A stretch of DNA of 64,000 bases from Roseiarcus sp963822215 (GCA_963822215.1 CAWGGX010000003.1:682001-746000), one strand, 5' to 3'. Counted from the stretch's first letter, positions 51,587-61,295 are shown. Notes: a model not told the origin generated them from the sequence alone. Made by a program: numbers and translations.

Positions 51587-52507
51587 TCAGTCCGCGGCGA
51601 GGGCGACGACCAAGCCGGGCGCCTCGGCGTCGGCTTCCCGGCGGGCCGAGGCCCGGCGCAGGAGAACAATGCGAAGGCCGGCGGCGGCAGCGGCGTTTTC
51701 GACATAAGACGGGGAATGGGCGAAGCGCAGCTCCTTGAGCAGCTGGAACCCGTCGCCGTCGAAGGTTTCCGCGGTGAACAGGAAAAGGCCGCCCTTGGCG
51801 AGCGCGCGCCGGCAGGCCGCCAAAACGCGCCCGAGGTCGCCGAGATAGCAGAACGTGTCGGCGGCGAGGATCAGGTCGAAGGCGCCCGGCGGCGAATGGT
51901 TGAGCCACTCGACCACGTCGCCTGTCGCAAGCGCGTCGTAGACGTTGCGCCCCTCCGCCCTGCCGATCATCGCCGGCGAGAGGTCGACGCCCTCGAGACG
52001 GGCGACGCGATCCCGGACGCCCACGCCCATCAGCCCTGTTCCGCACCCGAGGTCGAGCGCGCGGGCGAAGCGTCGCCCTGGCGCCGCGGCGTCGAGCGCC
52101 TCGCTGAGGAGCGCGGGACCGCGATAGGCGAGCGCGCCAAGGAGGTGGGCCTCGAAACGCGACGCGTAGTCGTCGAAAAGCCGCGTGACATAGGCGCGGG
52201 GCAGGGCGTCGGGCGCCTCCGCGCCGCCAATGAGCGCGAGCCGCGCGGACGCCCCGAGCGCGTCGGACGGATCGGCGGCAAGCGTCCGGCGGAAGGCGTC
52301 CGCGGCGGCCTCGGGCCGCCCCAGCCGCTCGCGCGCGTCGCCGAGCGCAAACAGCGCCGGCGCCCAATCCGGGGCGCGCTCCAGCGCCTGCTCGAACAAA
52401 TCCGCCGCCGCGGAAAAGTCGCCGTGCCCGGCCGCGGCCCGGCCGTAGGCGTAGCGGCGGTCGGCGATCAGGTCGCCGGAGGCGAAAGGGTCTATCGAGA
52501 CAGTCAT
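51587..52507 (-). CDS. TPR-containing class I SAM-dependent methyltransferase
   Basis: 306 residues from the ATG at 52507 (MTVSIDPFASGDLIADRRYAYG). TPR-like helices (about 15-95: FEQALERAPDWAPALFALGDA) are followed by the methyltransferase with motif I RALDLGCGTGLMG, motif II LEGVDLSP and motif IV DLILAADTFCYLGDL. It may modify a protein or small molecule; the substrate is unknown. A decayed partial copy of the same gene lies 1 kb upstream at about 53440-53610, which indicates a past duplication. Confidence 0.85.
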   Translation of the reverse strand: MTVSIDPFASGDLIADRRYAYGRAAAGHGDFSAAADLFEQALERAPDWAPALFALGDARERLGRPEAAADAFRRTLAADPSDALGASARLALIGGAEAPDALPRAYVTRLFDDYASRFEAHLLGALAYRGPALLSEALDAAAPGRRFARALDLGCGTGLMGVGVRDRVARLEGVDLSPAMIGRAEGRNVYDALATGDVVEWLNHSPPGAFDLILAADTFCYLGDLGRVLAACRRALAKGGLFLFTAETFDGDGFQLLKELRFAHSPSYVENAAAAAGLRIVLLRRASARREADAEAPGLVVALAAD

Positions 52508-52633
52508 CGGGGAGCCCGGCCATTTCTCAAATTCGTAGCGATCGATTGAATGTCGTAGACCAAACGAGATCGCAAATCCAGAAAGAAAACGTGGAACTTG
52601 CTGGGGCCGCTTCACCCCCGTTGCCGAAGCGGC

Positions 52634-52665
52634 GTCTCGAGAATATAGTTGCGGCTATTCGAGAC
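52634..52665. promoter_or_regulatory. Inverted repeat upstream of cytochrome P460
   Basis: GTCTCGAGAATA and TATTCGAGAC pair over 10 bp with one bulged base and a short centre. The element lies between the divergent methyltransferase and P460 genes, about 150 bp before the P460 start. It is a candidate regulator site or hairpin; no specific regulator can be named. Confidence 0.35.
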
Positions 52666-52805
52666 GTAATCTCATTCCCTCATGACTGAATGAGCCGCAA
52701 CAACGAATTGGGCGACATGCGAATTGCGCTCAAGCCTCCGTAAGCTACGCTTCTTCCCCCACGCGCAAGTACACCTCTCACCATCTCGAGAAGGAGGAGC
52801 TGAAG

Positions 52806-53363
52806 ATGAAGCTCACGAGCATTCCGTCGACTGTCGTGGTTGTGGCGCTGCTCGCCGCCGTGGGCGGCATCGCCCTTGCGGCTCAAGACAAGTATGGCTT
52901 GCAGGTTCCAGGCGGTCTCGCCTTCTCCGAGTTCAGGGGATACGAAGATTGGCAGACGATCGCCGTCAGTCACAACGGTGACAAGCTCGCAGCGATTCTC
53001 GGCAATCCCGCGATGATCGAAGCCTACAAGGCAGGCATTCCCGGCAGCGGCAAGCCAGTCCCCGACGGGGCCCGGATGGCGAAGATCCATTGGGTCGCGA
53101 AGAAGAATGAGGCCCAGCCCGGCGAGCCGATAGTGCCTGGCGTCTTACACGACGTGGACTTCATGGTGAAGGACAGCAAGAGGTTCGGAGACAGCGGCGG
53201 ATGGGGATACGCGCAGTTTGATTATGACGCCGCGTCCGAGACGTTCAGACCAGCCGACACGTCCTCCTCGCCGCCGCAGGAACACGACGCCAAGTGCGGC
53301 TTCGCCTGCCACACGGTTGTGGCGGACAAGGACTATGTCTTCACGGCCTACCCGCAACGGTGA
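52806..53363 (+). CDS. Cytochrome P460 family protein
   Basis: 185 residues from the ATG at 52806, with AAGGAGGAG upstream. Signal peptide 1-25 (VVVVALLAAVGGIALA). Family marks are FSEFRGYEDWQTIAVS, ILGNPAMIEAYKAGIP, MAKIHWV and GGWGYAQFDYD, and the C-terminal heme site CGFACHT (residues 164-170), which is C-x3-C-H rather than C-x2-C-H. P460 enzymes carry a heme cross-linked to lysine and oxidise hydroxylamine or detoxify reactive nitrogen. Methanotrophs use them against ammonia-derived hydroxylamine; here that role is inferred. Confidence 0.88.
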   Translation: MKLTSIPSTVVVVALLAAVGGIALAAQDKYGLQVPGGLAFSEFRGYEDWQTIAVSHNGDKLAAILGNPAMIEAYKAGIPGSGKPVPDGARMAKIHWVAKKNEAQPGEPIVPGVLHDVDFMVKDSKRFGDSGGWGYAQFDYDAASETFRPADTSSSPPQEHDAKCGFACHTVVADKDYVFTAYPQR

Positions 53364-53439
53364 ACGGGGGAAACGACGGGCGCTGCCGCTGCCCCCGCGT
53401 TTATTCCGTCCGCCGCGCTTGCACGCAGCCGACATTTCC

Positions 53440-53610
53440 GGGGCGAGGCGCAGCACGTAGGCCCGAGCGCCCGGGGCGAAACGGCGGCGCGGCGCGGCGG
53501 CGTCAAGCGCCTCGACCAGGAGCGTTGGACGACGATAGGCGAGTGCGTCGACGAGATGGGCCTCGAGACGCGGCGCAGAATCGTCGAAAAGCCGCGGGAG
53601 AGGACCCGGC
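53440..53610 (-). pseudogene. Decayed fragment of the TPR-methyltransferase gene
   Basis: Reads RLFDDSAPRLEAHLVDALAYRRPTLLVEALDAAAPRRRFA, aligning with RLFDDYASRFEAHLLGALAY ... EALDAAAPGRRFA of the gene at 51587-52507 in the same orientation. The homology stops just before the SAM motif, and no start or catalytic motif remains. The P460 gene lies between the intact gene and this fragment. Confidence 0.72.
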
Positions 53611-53655
53611 GCCCGAGTCCTATTCGTTCGAGAGCCGCCGCTTGCGTTTCGCCAG

Positions 53656-55021
53656 TTAGCGAACTCCGGCGAGGATGCCGACGAAATCATCGCCGCGCTC
53701 ATTGGATACGGCCTGGTGGCAGGCCATGCAGCTCGCCGGCCGGTCCTGCAGATAGGTCTCCATCGTCGTGTTGATCAGATTCTCCTCCGGCGCCGCGGTC
53801 GAACTGTCAGGATTCGTCGCGCGCCGCGCCGCCTTCCGGCCCGCCAGGAAAATAGCTTCCGTCATTGGTCGGAGCCGGGGGTTCGCGGCTTGTCGGCCAC
53901 TGAACCGCGACCAGCATGTAGCGCTCCCAGACCGTTCCCTTCACTCCGACCGCATTCCAGAAGGCGCGGTTCACGGCCATGATCGTCGGGTCGATCGGAT
54001 GGCGGCGCACGACCTGCATGGGAGCGGGATCGAGCTTCGGGGGGCTTGCCCAGTCTACCGGAAGCGTCGGGGGCGAGCCAAATGGAGGCCAGAGGCGATT
54101 GGGCTTCGAGGGGTCGAAATACGCATAAGCAACGCCGGCGTCGCGCGCGTCCGGCTCGCGCGCCTCCCCCCCGCCAACAGGCGGCACGTTGTCGACCTGC
54201 TCGAACGTGCTCCAGATCCATTGCGGCCGGCTTCCGGTCTTGATCGCAATGTGCAGCCCAGCCAGCGCGACGTCGCCCTCCGAGCAGACGATATGCCCTG
54301 CGGCGAGAGTCTTGGCGACGTCGACAATATTGGCGCGCTCGACGTAAGCGCGCGCCCGTACAGCCGCAGAGTCGGCGGCGGTCAGCGGCCGCCAGGCCGC
54401 CTTGACCGCGATCGACCCGACCGGAAAATGCGCAGGGCGGCTCGCGTCCGGACGGTTCATCCCCAAACTCCAGCCGCTTGCGGCGAACGTCATGTATTCA
54501 AGCCGATTGAAATGGATTTCGTAGCGCGTGTAAGCGCCGTTCTGGGCAACGAGCGGATTGGCCCGCTCGCCGGCGGCGAAGCTCGGCTGGTTGAAATCGG
54601 CGAAAGGATCGAAGGTGGCGATCGTTTTCTGACGATTGTCCCGGCCGCGCCCGCAAGGGTTCCGTCCTTCGTAGCTTGCCCACGGCGAGGGCGCAGTCCG
54701 GCGACCGTCGCCGTCGATCTGGAACAGCTCGTAATCGGATTTGAACGTCTCCCACACGCGCTTGCCCGGAGCGCCGAACGACAATTCGCGATCGGGCTCG
54801 CCGCGTCTTCGGTCGTCAATCAGCGAAGGCCAATTGAGCGCGATGAAGGCGCGCCAAGCGAATGCCGCCAAGGCTTCGCGCGAGTTTGTCGGCGCGTCGT
54901 CCATGCGATCTGGCGAAACAATCGGCGCGGCGTCCGCGGAAACAGTTGGCGCCGGTGAGGCTAGCCCACCCGAGACGAGCAGCGCGGCGACGGCCAAAAC
55001 GGAACATCGCGAGAAATTCAT
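53656..55021 (-). CDS. Secreted protein with C-terminal c-type heme motif, frameshifted as sequenced
   Basis: The main frame (53807-55021, 404 residues) has a signal peptide (1-30) and a soluble domain with AALAAFAWRAFIALNWPSLI, WETFKSDYELFQ and a C-terminal TIMAVNRAFWNAVGVKGTVWERYMLVAVQWP. It ends early, but ATNPDSSTAAPEENLINTTMETYLQ and the heme motif CMACH follow in the next frame to 53656. A single-base shift between 53807 and 53850 would restore the whole protein. I know the family only as cytochrome-associated secreted proteins; the function is unknown. A DoxX gene lies immediately upstream (12 bp) in the same operon. Confidence 0.75.
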
Positions 55022-55033
55022 CGCGCAGCCCCT

Positions 55034-55501
55034 TCACTCCGCGCGCCCGAACCATCGGTCGATCGCCCACCCGCCTGGGCCGAACACGGCGAGGAGCAAG
55101 AAGCCTCCCGCCATGGCCACATTCTTCTGGACCTCGATCGTCTCGCCCGCGGGGAGATGAAAGATGAGAGCCGTCAGAAGACAGAAGCCGGCAAGCCCAA
55201 CCGCCGCCCATCGGGTCTTCAGGCCAAAAAGAACAAGAAGTCCTCCGCCAAGTTCCGTCACGATGACGAGCGGCAGGACGACCGGAGCGACCCCATGTTC
55301 GCGCATGTACGAGGCGACGCCCGAGTACCCCGCAATTTTCTCCACCCCTTCGACAATGAAAATATAGGCCATCATAAGTCTCGCCAGAAGGACGATCGGG
55401 CTGGCGAAACGACGCAGGAATGCGAGATCCGCGTCAAACGCAAGTGCGCGCTCTTCGCCTCGATCCGACGACGACTGAACGCTCGACATGGGCGGCTCCA
55501 T
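55034..55501 (-). CDS. DoxX-family membrane protein
   Basis: 155 residues (Met5 is an alternative start). Four membrane helices: LLARLMMAYIFIVEGVEKIAGY, VVLPLVIVTELGGGLLVLFG, WAAVGLAGFCLLTALIFHL and NVAMAGGFLLLAVFGPGGW, which is the DoxX/DoxD layout. DoxX-like proteins are linked to quinone or thiol redox in membranes. First gene of an apparent operon with the c-heme-motif protein. Confidence 0.9.
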   Translation of the reverse strand: MEPPMSSVQSSSDRGEERALAFDADLAFLRRFASPIVLLARLMMAYIFIVEGVEKIAGYSGVASYMREHGVAPVVLPLVIVTELGGGLLVLFGLKTRWAAVGLAGFCLLTALIFHLPAGETIEVQKNVAMAGGFLLLAVFGPGGWAIDRWFGRAE

Positions 55502-55559
55502 CGAAGGGCGACGGGGGTCGGGACTTCGTTTCGCGCCCCGCGCCGCCCGATTTTCGGGT

Positions 55560-56228
55560 TCAGAGGGCGTGCGCGTCGGCGAGCGCCTTGGCGAGCTCGG
55601 CGTAGTAATCGCACTCCGTCCCGCAGATCTTTCCGATCGTCGCCAACTGGTCTTTTGCGAGGTCGAACTTGCCCTCGATCACGTAAGCCTCGCCAAGATA
55701 TTCGCGGACCTGCGGGTAGGCCGGATCGAGCGCGACCGACCTGAGGTAGTAGCCGATGCCTTCGTCAGTGCGGCCGAGTTTGCGTGTTGCGTAGCCCCGA
55801 TAGTTGAGGGCGCGCGGCGTATTTGGATTGTTGAGCATGTCGAGCACGTCGATCGCTTCCTGGAAGCGATCGGCCTTTGCCAGCGCATAAGCGTATTCGG
55901 TGAGCTCCGAATCCGGAATGATCCCGCTGCTCCGCCGAAGGCACCGATGATGCTTTCGGTCCCAAACCTGGCCGGGATCGCATGTCGTGAGGTCGCCGGG
56001 CGCCTGGGCGCGATAGGGCTGCGATTGAGACGGGCGCGAAGAGCCATCTCCGCCCGCACCGGCTGCCCCGTCGCCCGCGCCGCCTCCTCCACCGCCACCT
56101 CCTGACCCTCCCCCCGCCGCGAATACCGCCGGGGCGGCGAACGCCAGCCCTAGGGCGAATAGGCCGCCTGACAGCGCGGTCGTGACCTTGCGGCCCTTCC
56201 CGGAAAACAATTCACGATGAGCCTGCAT
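55560..56228 (-). CDS. Periplasmic TPR protein with Gly-rich N-terminus
   Basis: 222 residues from the ATG at 56228 (GGAGGG 8-13 nt upstream; an in-frame ATG at 56276 has none). A signal peptide (about 1-37, ending AVFA) is followed by a Gly-rich linker (GGGSGGGGGGGGAGDG), a Cys-pair segment TTCDPGQVWDRKHHRCL, then three to four TPR units (RALNYRGYATRKLGRTDEGIGYYLRSVALDP). TPR modules mediate protein contacts; the partner is unknown. Monocistronic. Confidence 0.85.
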   Translation of the reverse strand: MQAHRELFSGKGRKVTTALSGGLFALGLAFAAPAVFAAGGGSGGGGGGGGAGDGAAGAGGDGSSRPSQSQPYRAQAPGDLTTCDPGQVWDRKHHRCLRRSSGIIPDSELTEYAYALAKADRFQEAIDVLDMLNNPNTPRALNYRGYATRKLGRTDEGIGYYLRSVALDPAYPQVREYLGEAYVIEGKFDLAKDQLATIGKICGTECDYYAELAKALADAHAL

Positions 56229-56421
56229 GGCCTGGTCCCTCCATTTTTTGGAGCGCGATAGAACAAAAACACGCAAGTGCGACTTTTTATTCGTCGGACG
56301 GTCGTTTTCGATCCGAATTTGTGGGCGCTGAAAGCCGCGGCTGACCGCGGCGGTCGCCTCCTTGCGGACCTTGCCGTCGCCGCCTTAGTCTGCATGGGGA
56401 GATACAATAACGGGGGCTCCA

Positions 56422-56877
56422 GTGAAGCTCGCTCTCGCTCTCGCACTTGCGCTTGCGCTCGCCGTTGGGATGGTGGCCGGCGAGGCCGAGGCCTCGATGC
56501 AATGGCGTTGGACCTGCACGGGGGAGGGGTTCGACGCCTCGGGCGTCTTCACCTCCGACGATGCGCCGGATGCGGACGGCTACTATGCGATCACCGGCGT
56601 CACGGGCGAGGCGAACGGCGTCGCGATCACCGGGTTGCAGCCTGCCCGTACCGCCATTCCCGGCAATGAAGGCTGGCCCGTGGACAACCTCGTCAGGTCG
56701 AAGCCGCCCCAGCTCAACGTCGGCGGCTTTGGCTTTGCGCTCGCCGATGGATCCTACGCCAATCCGTTCTACGGCGCGCGGTTCGAGCCGCCGGGCTTCC
56801 TCGCCGTGATCTCCGACCCGGCGCGCAAGCAGTGGCGCGAGCCCAGGGTCGACTGCCAGGCCGAACCGGTCCGATAG
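56422..56877 (+). CDS. Secreted hypothetical protein
   Basis: 151 residues from GTG 56422. Signal peptide with a run of Leu/Ala repeats (KLALALALALALAVGMVAG). The mature part reads WRWTCTGEGFDASGVFTS, YYAITGVTGEANGVAITGL, PGNEGWPVDNLVR and LNVGGFGFALADGSYANPF. It resembles small beta-sandwich proteins found in cyanobacteria and proteobacteria with unknown role. No further assignment. Confidence 0.72.
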   Translation: MKLALALALALALAVGMVAGEAEASMQWRWTCTGEGFDASGVFTSDDAPDADGYYAITGVTGEANGVAITGLQPARTAIPGNEGWPVDNLVRSKPPQLNVGGFGFALADGSYANPFYGARFEPPGFLAVISDPARKQWREPRVDCQAEPVR

Positions 56878-56929
56878 GATGCGCTGCGCTTGGCGCGAAG
56901 CAACCGGGGATCGCCCGATCGGCGTGCAA

Positions 56930-57445
56930 TCATGTTGGGCTGTCCATGACATAGACGGATCGCGCGCCGCGCTCGCTATGCTCGATGGCGCGGCGGAATT
57001 GCATACCGATGCGCTTCAGGACGGCAATGGACGCCTCGTTGCCGGGGGAGACCTGCGCGACGACCCGGCGCAGCTCGAGATCGCAAATCCCGTATTGGAT
57101 CTGTCCGCGTCCGATTTCTGTCGCATAGCCTCTGCCCCAGGCGGAGCGACGCAGAACGAAGCCGAGTTCGTAGTCCGGTTCGCCGAGTACATCGCACGGC
57201 GCAAGGCCCGCGACGCCGATCACGTCGCCGGTCGCGCGCTCCGTCAGCACGCCGAGTTTTCTCCCGCTCGCGCCATGATCGAAATTGCGCTGGAAGAACG
57301 CCAGCAATTCGTCGGCCGCCATCGGCCGGCCGGAGAAGGCCTGTCGCATGACCGCGGCGTCCGAGAGAATATGCTCGTGCAGAGGCTGGAGATCCGCAGG
57401 CGTCGGGCTCCGCAAGACAAGCCGGGGCGTGACGATAATGTCCAT
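56930..57445 (-). CDS. GNAT-family N-acetyltransferase (RimJ/RimL type)
   Basis: 171 residues. N-terminal MDIIVTPRLVLRSPTPADL, then ELGFVLRRSAWGRGYATE with the acetyl-CoA binding R-x2-x-G-x-G/A loop, and NEASIAVLKRIGMQFRR at the C-terminal end are typical of the RimJ/RimL group. It may acetylate a ribosomal protein N-terminus, an antibiotic or a small molecule; the substrate is not readable. Convergent with the secreted hypothetical gene. Confidence 0.92.
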   Translation of the reverse strand: MDIIVTPRLVLRSPTPADLQPLHEHILSDAAVMRQAFSGRPMAADELLAFFQRNFDHGASGRKLGVLTERATGDVIGVAGLAPCDVLGEPDYELGFVLRRSAWGRGYATEIGRGQIQYGICDLELRRVVAQVSPGNEASIAVLKRIGMQFRRAIEHSERGARSVYVMDSPT

Positions 57446-57697
57446 GGGTTGATGCCTTCAGGTTTGCCCAGATCGAAGTCCTAATCGTAATATTCTTTGT
57501 ATAGCTTAAGACTAAACGCGAGGACGTTATGCCGCATGGCGGCTGACACCTGAGCGTGTTACCCGCACCCCGATGCCAGCGGGCCCAAATCACGAGGCCG
57601 AGCTGCGACACGCCGGAAACGACTTTCGTCATGGAGCGCGCTGGGCGGCCGCTGCGTCCCGCGAAACCGGCAGTTCGTCTCGGCATGGACATCGATC

Positions 57698-59695
57698 ATG
57701 AACAAGCAGCACGAAATTCTCTTTTCTCCGACGAAGATCGGGAAACTGGAGATCAAGAACCGCTATGTGATGGAGCCGATCGGGCCGGGGGGCTTATGCG
57801 ACGCCGACGGGACGTTCAACGCACGCGGCGTCGATTATTACGTCGAGCGGGCGAGGGGCGGGGCCGGTCTGATCATGACCGGGGTCAACATGGTCGAGAA
57901 CGAGATCGAGAAGTGCGCGATGCCCTCGATGCCGTGCCCGACTATCAATCCACTCAATTTCGTCAAGACCGGCAAGGTGCTGACCGAGCGCGTTCATGCT
58001 TATGACGCGCGAATGTTCCTTCAGCTTTCCGCAGGGTTCGGGCGGGTCAGCATCCCCTCGATCGTCGGCTCGACGGCGGTCGGACCGTCGCCGATCCCGC
58101 ACCGCTGGCTGCCGGGGGTTGTGTGCCGCGAGCTGACCCACGTCGAGGTGAAAACCTACATTCGCAAATTCGCCGAATCGGCGGAAATTGCTCAGAAAGC
58201 GGGCTTCGACGGCATCGAGATTCACGCCGTCCACGAGGGCTACCTGCTCGATCAGTTCGCCATCGCCATGTTCAACCAGCGCACCGACGAATATGGCGGC
58301 AGCCTCGAGAATCGGCTGCGCTTCGCCACCGAGATCGTTCAGGCGATCAAGGCGCGCTGCGGCAAGGACTATCCGGTGTCGCTGCGCTATTCGATCAAGA
58401 GCTTCATCAAGGACTGGCTGAAGGGCGGACTGCCGGGCGAAGAGTTCAAGGAAATGGGCCGCGACATTCCCGAAGGGATCGAGGCGGCCAAGATCCTCGA
58501 CACGGCGGGCTACGACGCGTTCAACGGCGATGTCGGCTCCTACGACAGCTGGTACTGGAGCCATCCGCCGATGTACCAGGCCAAGGGCCTCTACCTGCCG
58601 TTCAACGAAATCCTGAAGAAGGCGGTCGGCGTTCCCGTGATCACCGCGGGACGCATGGACGACCCGGACCGCGCGGCCGAGGCGATCCGGTCCGGCAAGA
58701 CCGATCTGATCGGCCTCGCCCGGCCGCTGCTCGCCGATCCGTATCTGCCGCAGAAGGTCAGGGCGGGAAAGACCGACCGCATCCGGCCCTGTCTCTCGTG
58801 CCAGGAAGGCTGCATGGGTCGTCTCGCCGCCTTCAGCCAGGTGTCGTGCGCGGTGAACCCGGCCTGCGGACGCGAGGCCGAATACGGGCTGACGCCGGCG
58901 CTCGAGCGCAAGCACGTCATGGTGGTCGGCGGCGGCATCGCCGGCATGGAAGCCGCGCGGGTCGCGGCGCTCAGGGGGCATGTCGTCGCGCTCTACGAGA
59001 AGTCGGACCGGCTCGGCGGCGTGGTCGTCCCGGGCGGCGTTCCGGACTTCAAGGAGGACGATCACGCCCTCATCCGCTGGTACGAGCGGGAACTCCGCGA
59101 GCTGAAGGTGCCGCTGACCTTCAACACCGAGGTGACCGAGGACCTGATCAGCCACGCCAAGCCGGACGTTTTGATCGTGGCGACCGGCTCGAAACCAAGG
59201 ATTCCGCCGCTCGCCAACGCCCCGCACGTCTACACTGCGGAGGAGGTGCTGAACGGCGACAAGCCGGCCGACGACGCAACGGTCATCATCGGCGCGGGTC
59301 TGGTCGGCTGCGAGCTCGCGCTGTGGCTGACCGACAAGGGCAAGACGACGACCGTCGTCGAGATCGCCCCCAAGATCCTCGCCCAGGCCGGCCCGCTCTG
59401 TCACGCCAATTCGGCCATGCTGAAGGAGCTGATGGAGTTCAAGGCGATCCGGGTCATGACGTCGAGCACGGTCGAGCGGCGCGTCGACGGCGGCTTCCTC
59501 GTCAGGACCGGCGACAAGGAGACCGTCATCAAGGCGGACTCGGCGATCGTCGCGATCGGCTATAACTCGGAACGGCGGCTCTACGACGAGGTGCGCAACA
59601 AGGTTCCCGAAACCTATCTCTTCGGCGACGCCCGCCGCGTGCAGAACATCATGTACGCGATCTGGGACGCCTATGAGGTGGCGCGGGCGATCTGA
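57698..59695 (+). CDS. NADH:flavin oxidoreductase / 2,4-dienoyl-CoA reductase-type enzyme (FMN, 4Fe-4S, FAD)
   Basis: 665 residues. An N-terminal old-yellow-enzyme TIM barrel (1-370: IKNRYVMEPIG, GFDGIEIHAVHEGYLLDQF, VPVITAGRM, DLIGLARPLLADP) is followed by a 4Fe-4S site C-x2-C-x3-C-x11-C (CLSCQEGCMG ... SCAVNPACG) and an FAD/NADH domain with two dinucleotide folds (VVGGGIAGMEAA and VIIGAGLVGCELA). The architecture matches FadH, trimethylamine dehydrogenase, 2-enoate reductase and BaiCD-like enzymes. The substrate cannot be chosen. No operon partners on its strand. Confidence 0.9.
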   Translation: MNKQHEILFSPTKIGKLEIKNRYVMEPIGPGGLCDADGTFNARGVDYYVERARGGAGLIMTGVNMVENEIEKCAMPSMPCPTINPLNFVKTGKVLTERVHAYDARMFLQLSAGFGRVSIPSIVGSTAVGPSPIPHRWLPGVVCRELTHVEVKTYIRKFAESAEIAQKAGFDGIEIHAVHEGYLLDQFAIAMFNQRTDEYGGSLENRLRFATEIVQAIKARCGKDYPVSLRYSIKSFIKDWLKGGLPGEEFKEMGRDIPEGIEAAKILDTAGYDAFNGDVGSYDSWYWSHPPMYQAKGLYLPFNEILKKAVGVPVITAGRMDDPDRAAEAIRSGKTDLIGLARPLLADPYLPQKVRAGKTDRIRPCLSCQEGCMGRLAAFSQVSCAVNPACGREAEYGLTPALERKHVMVVGGGIAGMEAARVAALRGHVVALYEKSDRLGGVVVPGGVPDFKEDDHALIRWYERELRELKVPLTFNTEVTEDLISHAKPDVLIVATGSKPRIPPLANAPHVYTAEEVLNGDKPADDATVIIGAGLVGCELALWLTDKGKTTTVVEIAPKILAQAGPLCHANSAMLKELMEFKAIRVMTSSTVERRVDGGFLVRTGDKETVIKADSAIVAIGYNSERRLYDEVRNKVPETYLFGDARRVQNIMYAIWDAYEVARAI

Positions 59696-60046
59696 CGCAC
59701 GCGGCCCGGCCGGCCCGCCCGCCGGGGATTTGCATGCGGCGAAGCTTGCCATTCGTCACGGCGATAGGGCGCCGGGCAGGACCGGCCCGACGCCGGCCGC
59801 GCGATTTCTCTCTCCTTCTTTGGAGGTTCGCCCGCGCGCCGACCGCGTCCTATGTCCGGACGGATCCTACTCGCGCAACGAGCCTCTGCTTTTGATCGGC
59901 TCGGCTGATCAGGGAGGTGGATTTTGCCCCAAAGAAGAAGGCGGGCGAGCGAGCCTGGCGGGTGGAAGTCGTGGCTCCGTTCTTGCGTAAATGAAGATGA
60001 CGATATCGCAAACAAGCTCCCACTCACGCGAGGCTGGGGCGACCGC
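59696..60046. other. 351-bp gap with GC-rich hairpin potential
   Basis: Just after the oxidoreductase stop, GGCCCGGCCGGCCCGCC and neighbouring GC-rich sequence can pair locally and might terminate transcription. No gene or tRNA is seen; the upstream extension of the amidohydrolase frame lacks family sequence. Confidence 0.35.
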
Positions 60047-61295
60047 ATGGCCATTGACTTCGCGATCCGCAATGTGCGCCTTCCAAACGCTGTCGAGACG
60101 ACCGACATCGGTGTCGAGGGCGGCCTGATCGCGGCCATCGAGCCGCGCCATGTCTGCGACGCGCCCGAATACGACGCCGGCGGCAGGCTCGTCTGCGGAG
60201 GCCTGATCGAAACCCACATCCACCTGGACAAGGCCGGCATCATCGGAAGATGCGCGATTTGCGAGGGCACGCTTGGCGAGGCGGTGAGGGAAACGGCCAA
60301 GGCCAAAGCCGCCTTCACCGAGGAGGATGTCTATCGGCGCGCCTCGCTGGTCCTCGACAAGGCCATCCTCAACGGAACGAACCGCCTTCGAACGTTCGTC
60401 GAGATCGATCCTCGCGCCGGCCATCGCTCCTTCGAAGCCATCAAGCAACTCAAGGCCGACTATGCCGAGGCGATCGACATCGAGATTTGCGCTTTCGCAC
60501 AGGAAGGTCTGACCAACGAGCCGGCGACGGAGGCGATGCTCGAATCCGCGCTTGCGTCGGGAGCGGATTGCCTCGGCGGTTGCCCCTACACCGATCCGCT
60601 TCCGGCGGAACACATCCGCCGCATCTTCGATCTCGCCGAGCGTTATGACGTTCCTGTCGACTTCCATTTGGATTTCGATCTCGATCCGCGCCGATCCGAT
60701 CTGCCGGAGGTCATCGCCCAGACGATTGCGCGCGGATACGAAGGGCGCGTCTCGGTCGGCCATGTCACGAACCTGTCCGCCATGGCGCCAGACGAGCTTG
60801 ACGCGCTCGGCAGGCGGCTCGCGGAGGCGGGGGTCGCGGTGACCGCCCTGCCTTCGACCGATCTGTTTCTGATGGGCCGCGAATTCGACCGATTGACCCC
60901 GCGCGGCGTCGCTCCTGTTCACCGGCTTGCGGCGCAGGGCGTCGTGACGACCCTCTCGACCAATAACGTGCTGAACCCGTTTACGCCCTTTGGCGACGTC
61001 TCCTTGATGCGAACGGCCAATCTCTACGCAAATGTCGCGCAGATCGGCGCGCCCGCGGACCTCGCCAGGGTTTTCGACATGATTACGAGTTCTGGCGGCC
61101 AAGCTTCTCGGCAGGGAGCGGAAGCGCCTTGAGGTCGGCGCACGCGCCGATCTCGTCATCCTGGACACAGGCTCCTGCGCGGATGGCGTGGCCGAGATCG
61201 CGCCCGCGATCGCCGGATGGAAAGATGGTCGCCAAACCTTCCATCGGCCGCCGCCTGAGCTCTTCCGCTCTCCGCGGCGGCCAAAGCGAGGCTGA
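60047..61295 (+). CDS. Cytosine-deaminase-like amidohydrolase, frameshifted near its end as sequenced
   Basis: Starts at ATG 60047 (MAIDFAIRNVRLPNA). Metal-binding THIHLDKAG (H57, H59), FHLDFDLDPR, VSVGHVTNLSA and the family segment STNNVLNPFTPFGDVSLMRTANLYANV mark a CodA-type deaminase. The frame ends at 61132, but AAKLLGRERKRLEVGARADLVILDTG, the expected C-terminus, continues in the next frame to 61295. One extra G near 61103 explains it. It likely deaminates a pyrimidine-like or related cyclic amide. A Pot-type ABC transporter is encoded convergently right beside it and may import the substrate. Confidence 0.84.

Noticed and set aside
50756..52549. 597-codon plus-strand frame through the second repeat array
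   Set aside because: Made of repeat sequence followed by the complement of the methyltransferase gene.
57794..59752. 652-codon minus-strand open frame
   Set aside because: Antisense to the flavin oxidoreductase; no domain sequence.
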